The notes below the pieces were generated by a model. That model did not search any database. It saw only the letters and a list, made by a program, of their open reading frames with translations, and was not told where the DNA came from. A stretch of 7,864 nt of DNA from Pseudomonadota bacterium (lineage in GTDB: Bacteria > Pseudomonadota > Gammaproteobacteria > UBA5335). The DNA lies in NCBI GenBank assembly GCA_021783685.1, contig JAJXTQ010000079.1, positions 1-7,864 of the forward strand. The letters run 5' to 3'. The translations under genes were made by a program, and so were the position numbers. Shown in pieces: positions 5,565 to 7,864 of this stretch. Every line of letters begins with the position of its first letter. The first letter of the stretch is position 1.

Positions 5565-6430
5565 GTCCTCAAGATTTCGCATCGTTGCGAGGCACGAAGG
5601 GCCGCACCAAGCTGCGCGGCTTCACCCTGATCGAGATGATCATGGTGATGGTGATCACCGGCATCATCGCCGCCATGGTCGCGGTGTTCATCACCAAGCC
5701 GGTCGAGGGCTACGTCGATTCCGCGCGTCGCGCCAAGATGACCGACGCCGCCGACACCGCGCTGCGCCGGCTCTCGCGCGACATCCGCCTGGCGCTGCCC
5801 AACAGCCTGCGCGTGACCAGCGTCGGGGGGACGAGCTACATCGAATTCATCATGACCAGTTCCGGCGGCCGCTACCGCGACGCCGCCGACGGCTCCACCG
5901 GCGGCAACGTGCTCGATTTCGCCAACGCCGCGAACCTTAAATTCGACGTGCTGGGACCGCCCCCCGGCATCTCGGCCAACGACTACGTCGTGGTCTACAA
6001 TCTCGGTCCGGGCTTCTCTCCCGCCGACGCCTACAGCGGCGGCAACATCGCCCAGGTCGCCAGCGTCTCCGGCAATACCGTCACCCTGGCGTCCAATCCC
6101 TTCGCCGCCGAATCGCCGTCCTTGCCCTCGCCCAACGACCGCTTCCAGGTGGTGCCGGGTGACCAGCAAGCGGTGACCTACGCCTGCCCGACGACGGGAA
6201 CGACAGCGGGCAACTTCACGCGCACCTGGAATTACGGCATCAACGCCGCGCAGCCGACGCCGCCCTCCGGCGGCAGTTCGGCGCTGCTGGTCGCCAATGC
6301 CACCTGCAGCGTCGATTACGCGGCCAACGCCGAACAGCAGAACGGCCTGCTCAGCATCGATCTGACCCTGAGCGAGAGCGGCGAGAGTGTCAGCCTGTTC
6401 GACCAGATCCACGTGGACAATTCGCCATGA
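5561..6430 (+). CDS. mshO: MshO-like pilin-type protein
   Basis: This 289-residue protein has a 20-residue basic leader (MSPQDFASLRGTKGRTKLRG), cleavage before Phe21 and Glu25 at mature position 5, in the signal FTLIEMIMVMVITGIIAAMV. The segment ADTALRRLSRDIRLALPNSL followed by RVTSVGGTSYIEF is characteristic of MshO and distantly related to PilW/GspJ minor pilins. The large C-terminal region has two cysteines (YACPTTG and NATCSVDY) that could form the terminal disulfide. Both ends use ATGA overlaps, with the mshD-like and mshP-like genes, so translation is probably coupled through all three. It is predicted to be anchored in the inner membrane by its N-terminal helix before assembly at the fibre tip. 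The exact role of MshO is poorly defined even in Vibrio. Confidence 0.9.
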   Translation: MSPQDFASLRGTKGRTKLRGFTLIEMIMVMVITGIIAAMVAVFITKPVEGYVDSARRAKMTDAADTALRRLSRDIRLALPNSLRVTSVGGTSYIEFIMTSSGGRYRDAADGSTGGNVLDFANAANLKFDVLGPPPGISANDYVVVYNLGPGFSPADAYSGGNIAQVASVSGNTVTLASNPFAAESPSLPSPNDRFQVVPGDQQAVTYACPTTGTTAGNFTRTWNYGINAAQPTPPSGGSSALLVANATCSVDYAANAEQQNGLLSIDLTLSESGESVSLFDQIHVDNSP

Positions 6431-6963
6431 ACCCTCGATCTAATCCCTCGTGGCGACTGCCGCGGCCTGCGGCCTCGCAGAGACGACAGCGTACAGCGGG
6501 CTTCGCGCTGGTCGCGGCGATCTTCCTGCTGACCGTGTTGGCGGCGCTGGGCGCCTTCATCGTTTCCATCTCGACCAGCCAGCAGTTGGGGTCGGCGCTG
6601 GACGTCGAGGGCGAGCGCGCCTATCAGGCGGCGCGCTCCGGCATCGACTGGGGCGTCTATCAGGTGCAGGCGACCCCCGCCTACAATTTCAGCTACGGCA
6701 CGCCGGCCGTGGCCGTCGGCAGCGCCAACCCCAACAGCCGCGTCTGCCCCGCTTCGCCCACCTCGTTCGCTTTTCCCGCCGCCGCGACCACCCTGTCCGC
6801 GTTTACCGTCACGGTGCAGTGCACCGCCTATCCCGATACCAACGGCGGTCCGACCGTGTATCAGATCATTGCCACCGCCTGCAACCAGCCGGCCGCGGGC
6901 GCCTGCCCGAATCCGGCGCCGGGACAGGCTTACGTCGAGCGGCAAGTGCAGGTGAGTTTCTAG
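6427..6963 (+). CDS. mshP: MshP-like pilin-type protein
   Basis: This 178-residue protein has a 25-residue basic leader (with QRRQRTAG before the cut site) and the helix FALVAAIFLLTVLAALGAFI beginning at Phe26. The conserved Glu at mature position 5 is absent (FALVA); MshP and the related PilX/GspK-type proteins characteristically diverge there. Residues SALDVEGERAYQAARSGIDW (58-77), then GVYQ, form the MshP/PilX-like signature after the helix. Four cysteines lie in the C-terminal half, two of them closely spaced (TACNQPAAGAC), and may form a small loop. It starts in an ATGA overlap with the mshO-like gene and ends ten bases before the mshQ-like start. Without Glu5 it may be a tip or initiating subunit, by analogy with GspK; that is inference. 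Confidence 0.88.
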   Translation: MNPRSNPSWRLPRPAASQRRQRTAGFALVAAIFLLTVLAALGAFIVSISTSQQLGSALDVEGERAYQAARSGIDWGVYQVQATPAYNFSYGTPAVAVGSANPNSRVCPASPTSFAFPAAATTLSAFTVTVQCTAYPDTNGGPTVYQIIATACNQPAAGACPNPAPGQAYVERQVQVSF

Positions 6964-6966
6964 GAG
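6962..6966 (+). promoter_or_regulatory. Shine-Dalgarno for mshQ-like gene
   Basis: AGGAG sits seven bases before ATG 6974 and overlaps the TAG stop of the mshP-like gene. It fixes the start of the last gene and gives it independent initiation, unlike the ATGA-coupled genes before it. Confidence 0.75.
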
Positions 6967-6973
6967 AGGCGCG

Positions 6974-7864
6974 ATGAGAAAATTGCTGAGATTTGTCGTT
7001 GCATTCGTCCTGCTGGCGGGATATGGGTTCGCCCACGCCGGAAGCTTGACTCTTGCCACCGGCGGTTCCGCCATTTCGGCCGACACCAATATCGCCACCG
7101 GCACCGCGACCTGGACCATCCTCTCGGGGCCCACCTATACCGAGTCCAATCATGCGGACGTCTCGACGGGGACCATCGTCTTCAATGTCCCGGCCGGCTT
7201 CAGCTTTAACGCCAGCTCGACGCCCACCGCCACGGTCACCCGAATTTCCACCTACGGACGTGGTCCTTATACCGACCTGGCGCTGAGCCTCACTTCGATC
7301 ACGGCCAGCGCGATCACCTTCACCGTGACGCGTTCCGCGAACGGGGTTCATGACAGCATCACCTGGGGCAACATCCAGGTGCGGCCGAACGTCGGCAGTC
7401 CGTTGGCGAGCGGCAACATCACCCTGGGCGGCACCGCGAGCTTGAATAATGTCAGCGCTGGCGCGAACCTCGGCACCTTGACCGAGGTTGCGGGATCGAC
7501 GGCGAGCCAGTTGCTCTTCGGCAGCCAGCCGAGTACGAGCACGGTGAATTCGACCCTCTCTCCGATCACGGTACAGGTCAGCGACAGCCAGGGCAATGTC
7601 GTGACGTCGAGCAGCGCCACGGTGACGCTGGCGATCGGCAACAATCCGGGCGGCGGCACCCTGAGCGGCACGACTTCGGTCGCGGCGGTCAATGGGATTG
7701 CGACCTTCTCCAACCTGTCGATCGACAAGACGGGCACAGGCTATACGCTGGTGGCGAGCAGTTCGGGGCTCAGCGGTGCGACGAGTTCGTCCTTCGACAT
7801 CACGGCGGTCGGCAGCATGATCTGCTATACGGACAACTTTTCGAATCTTGCCAACTGGTCGGTG
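6974..7864 (+). CDS. mshQ: MshQ-like secreted adhesin, 3'-truncated by window edge
   Basis: The frame is open from ATG 6974 to the last base (297 codons seen) and continues beyond the window. It starts with a Sec signal peptide: MRKLLR, a hydrophobic core, and AHA (20-22) as the likely cleavage site. Residues about 24-175 are Thr/Ser/Gly-rich beta-structure (GTATWTILSGPTYTES, TGTIVFNVPAGFSFNAS, HDSITWGNIQVRPNV). Residues 178-277 form one Ig-like repeat (SQLLFGSQPSTS, ITVQVSDSQGNVVTSS, NGIATFSNLSIDKTGTGYTL). A new domain then begins with CYTDNFSNLANWSV (284-297). I recognise this as the start of the LamG/concanavalin-like region found in MshQ proteins (CYTDxF motif). It is the last known gene of classical MSHA operons. 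The good ribosome binding site supports the start. It probably acts at the cell surface or pilus tip. The name rests on position and this motif. Confidence 0.85.
   Translation, partial: MRKLLRFVVAFVLLAGYGFAHAGSLTLATGGSAISADTNIATGTATWTILSGPTYTESNHADVSTGTIVFNVPAGFSFNASSTPTATVTRISTYGRGPYTDLALSLTSITASAITFTVTRSANGVHDSITWGNIQVRPNVGSPLASGNITLGGTASLNNVSAGANLGTLTEVAGSTASQLLFGSQPSTSTVNSTLSPITVQVSDSQGNVVTSSSATVTLAIGNNPGGGTLSGTTSVAAVNGIATFSNLSIDKTGTGYTLVASSSGLSGATSSSFDITAVGSMICYTDNFSNLANWSV

Noticed and set aside
5540..6412. Long open frame on the - strand opposite the mshO-like gene
   Set aside because: Its low-complexity Gly/Arg/Ala/His composition is typical of an antisense shadow, and the + strand gene has clear pilin motifs and ATGA-coupled ends.

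Overview
The window is a run of co-directional genes on the + strand from a high-GC Gram-negative bacterium. Gene content and order match the structural half of an MSHA-type (mannose-sensitive haemagglutinin) type IV pilus locus. The GC-rich third codon positions and this form of the locus suggest a betaproteobacterium, perhaps of the Rhodocyclaceae/Zoogloeaceae kind. That placement is inference: there is no rRNA or other taxonomic marker here.

Layout. Bases 1-176 are a low-GC, structured leader. It may hold the last four codons of an upstream gene, two strong hairpins and a plausible extended -10 promoter. Two pilins follow (177-752 and 774-1187), both starting with TTG. Next come a 91-residue protein I do not recognise (1236-1511) and a 940-residue fusion (1517-4339) made of eight TPR repeats, an O-GlcNAc-transferase-like (SPINDLY/OGT) catalytic region and a class I SAM methyltransferase domain. 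The operon then resumes with mshC-like (4358-4927), mshD-like (4917-5564), mshO-like (5561-6430) and mshP-like (6427-6963) pilin-type proteins. They are joined by 11-nt or ATGA overlaps. An mshQ-like secreted adhesin begins at 6974 and runs off the right edge.

How they fit together. The 177 and 774 products are candidate pilus subunits. MshC, MshD, MshO and MshP look like minor pilins or pseudopilin-like components that would prime or cap the fibre. MshQ is a Sec-exported, Thr/Ser-rich surface protein that may sit at the tip or cell surface. The assembly ATPase, inner-membrane platform, secretin and prepilin peptidase are not in the window and should be encoded upstream or elsewhere.

The unusual part is the cassette between mshA-like and mshC-like genes. 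In the classical Vibrio order mshC directly follows mshA. Here a small unknown gene and the TPR-OGT-methyltransferase fusion are interposed, which suggests dedicated modification of a pilin, of MshQ or of another surface protein. No CRISPR arrays, tRNAs, rRNAs, insertion sequences or attachment sites were seen.
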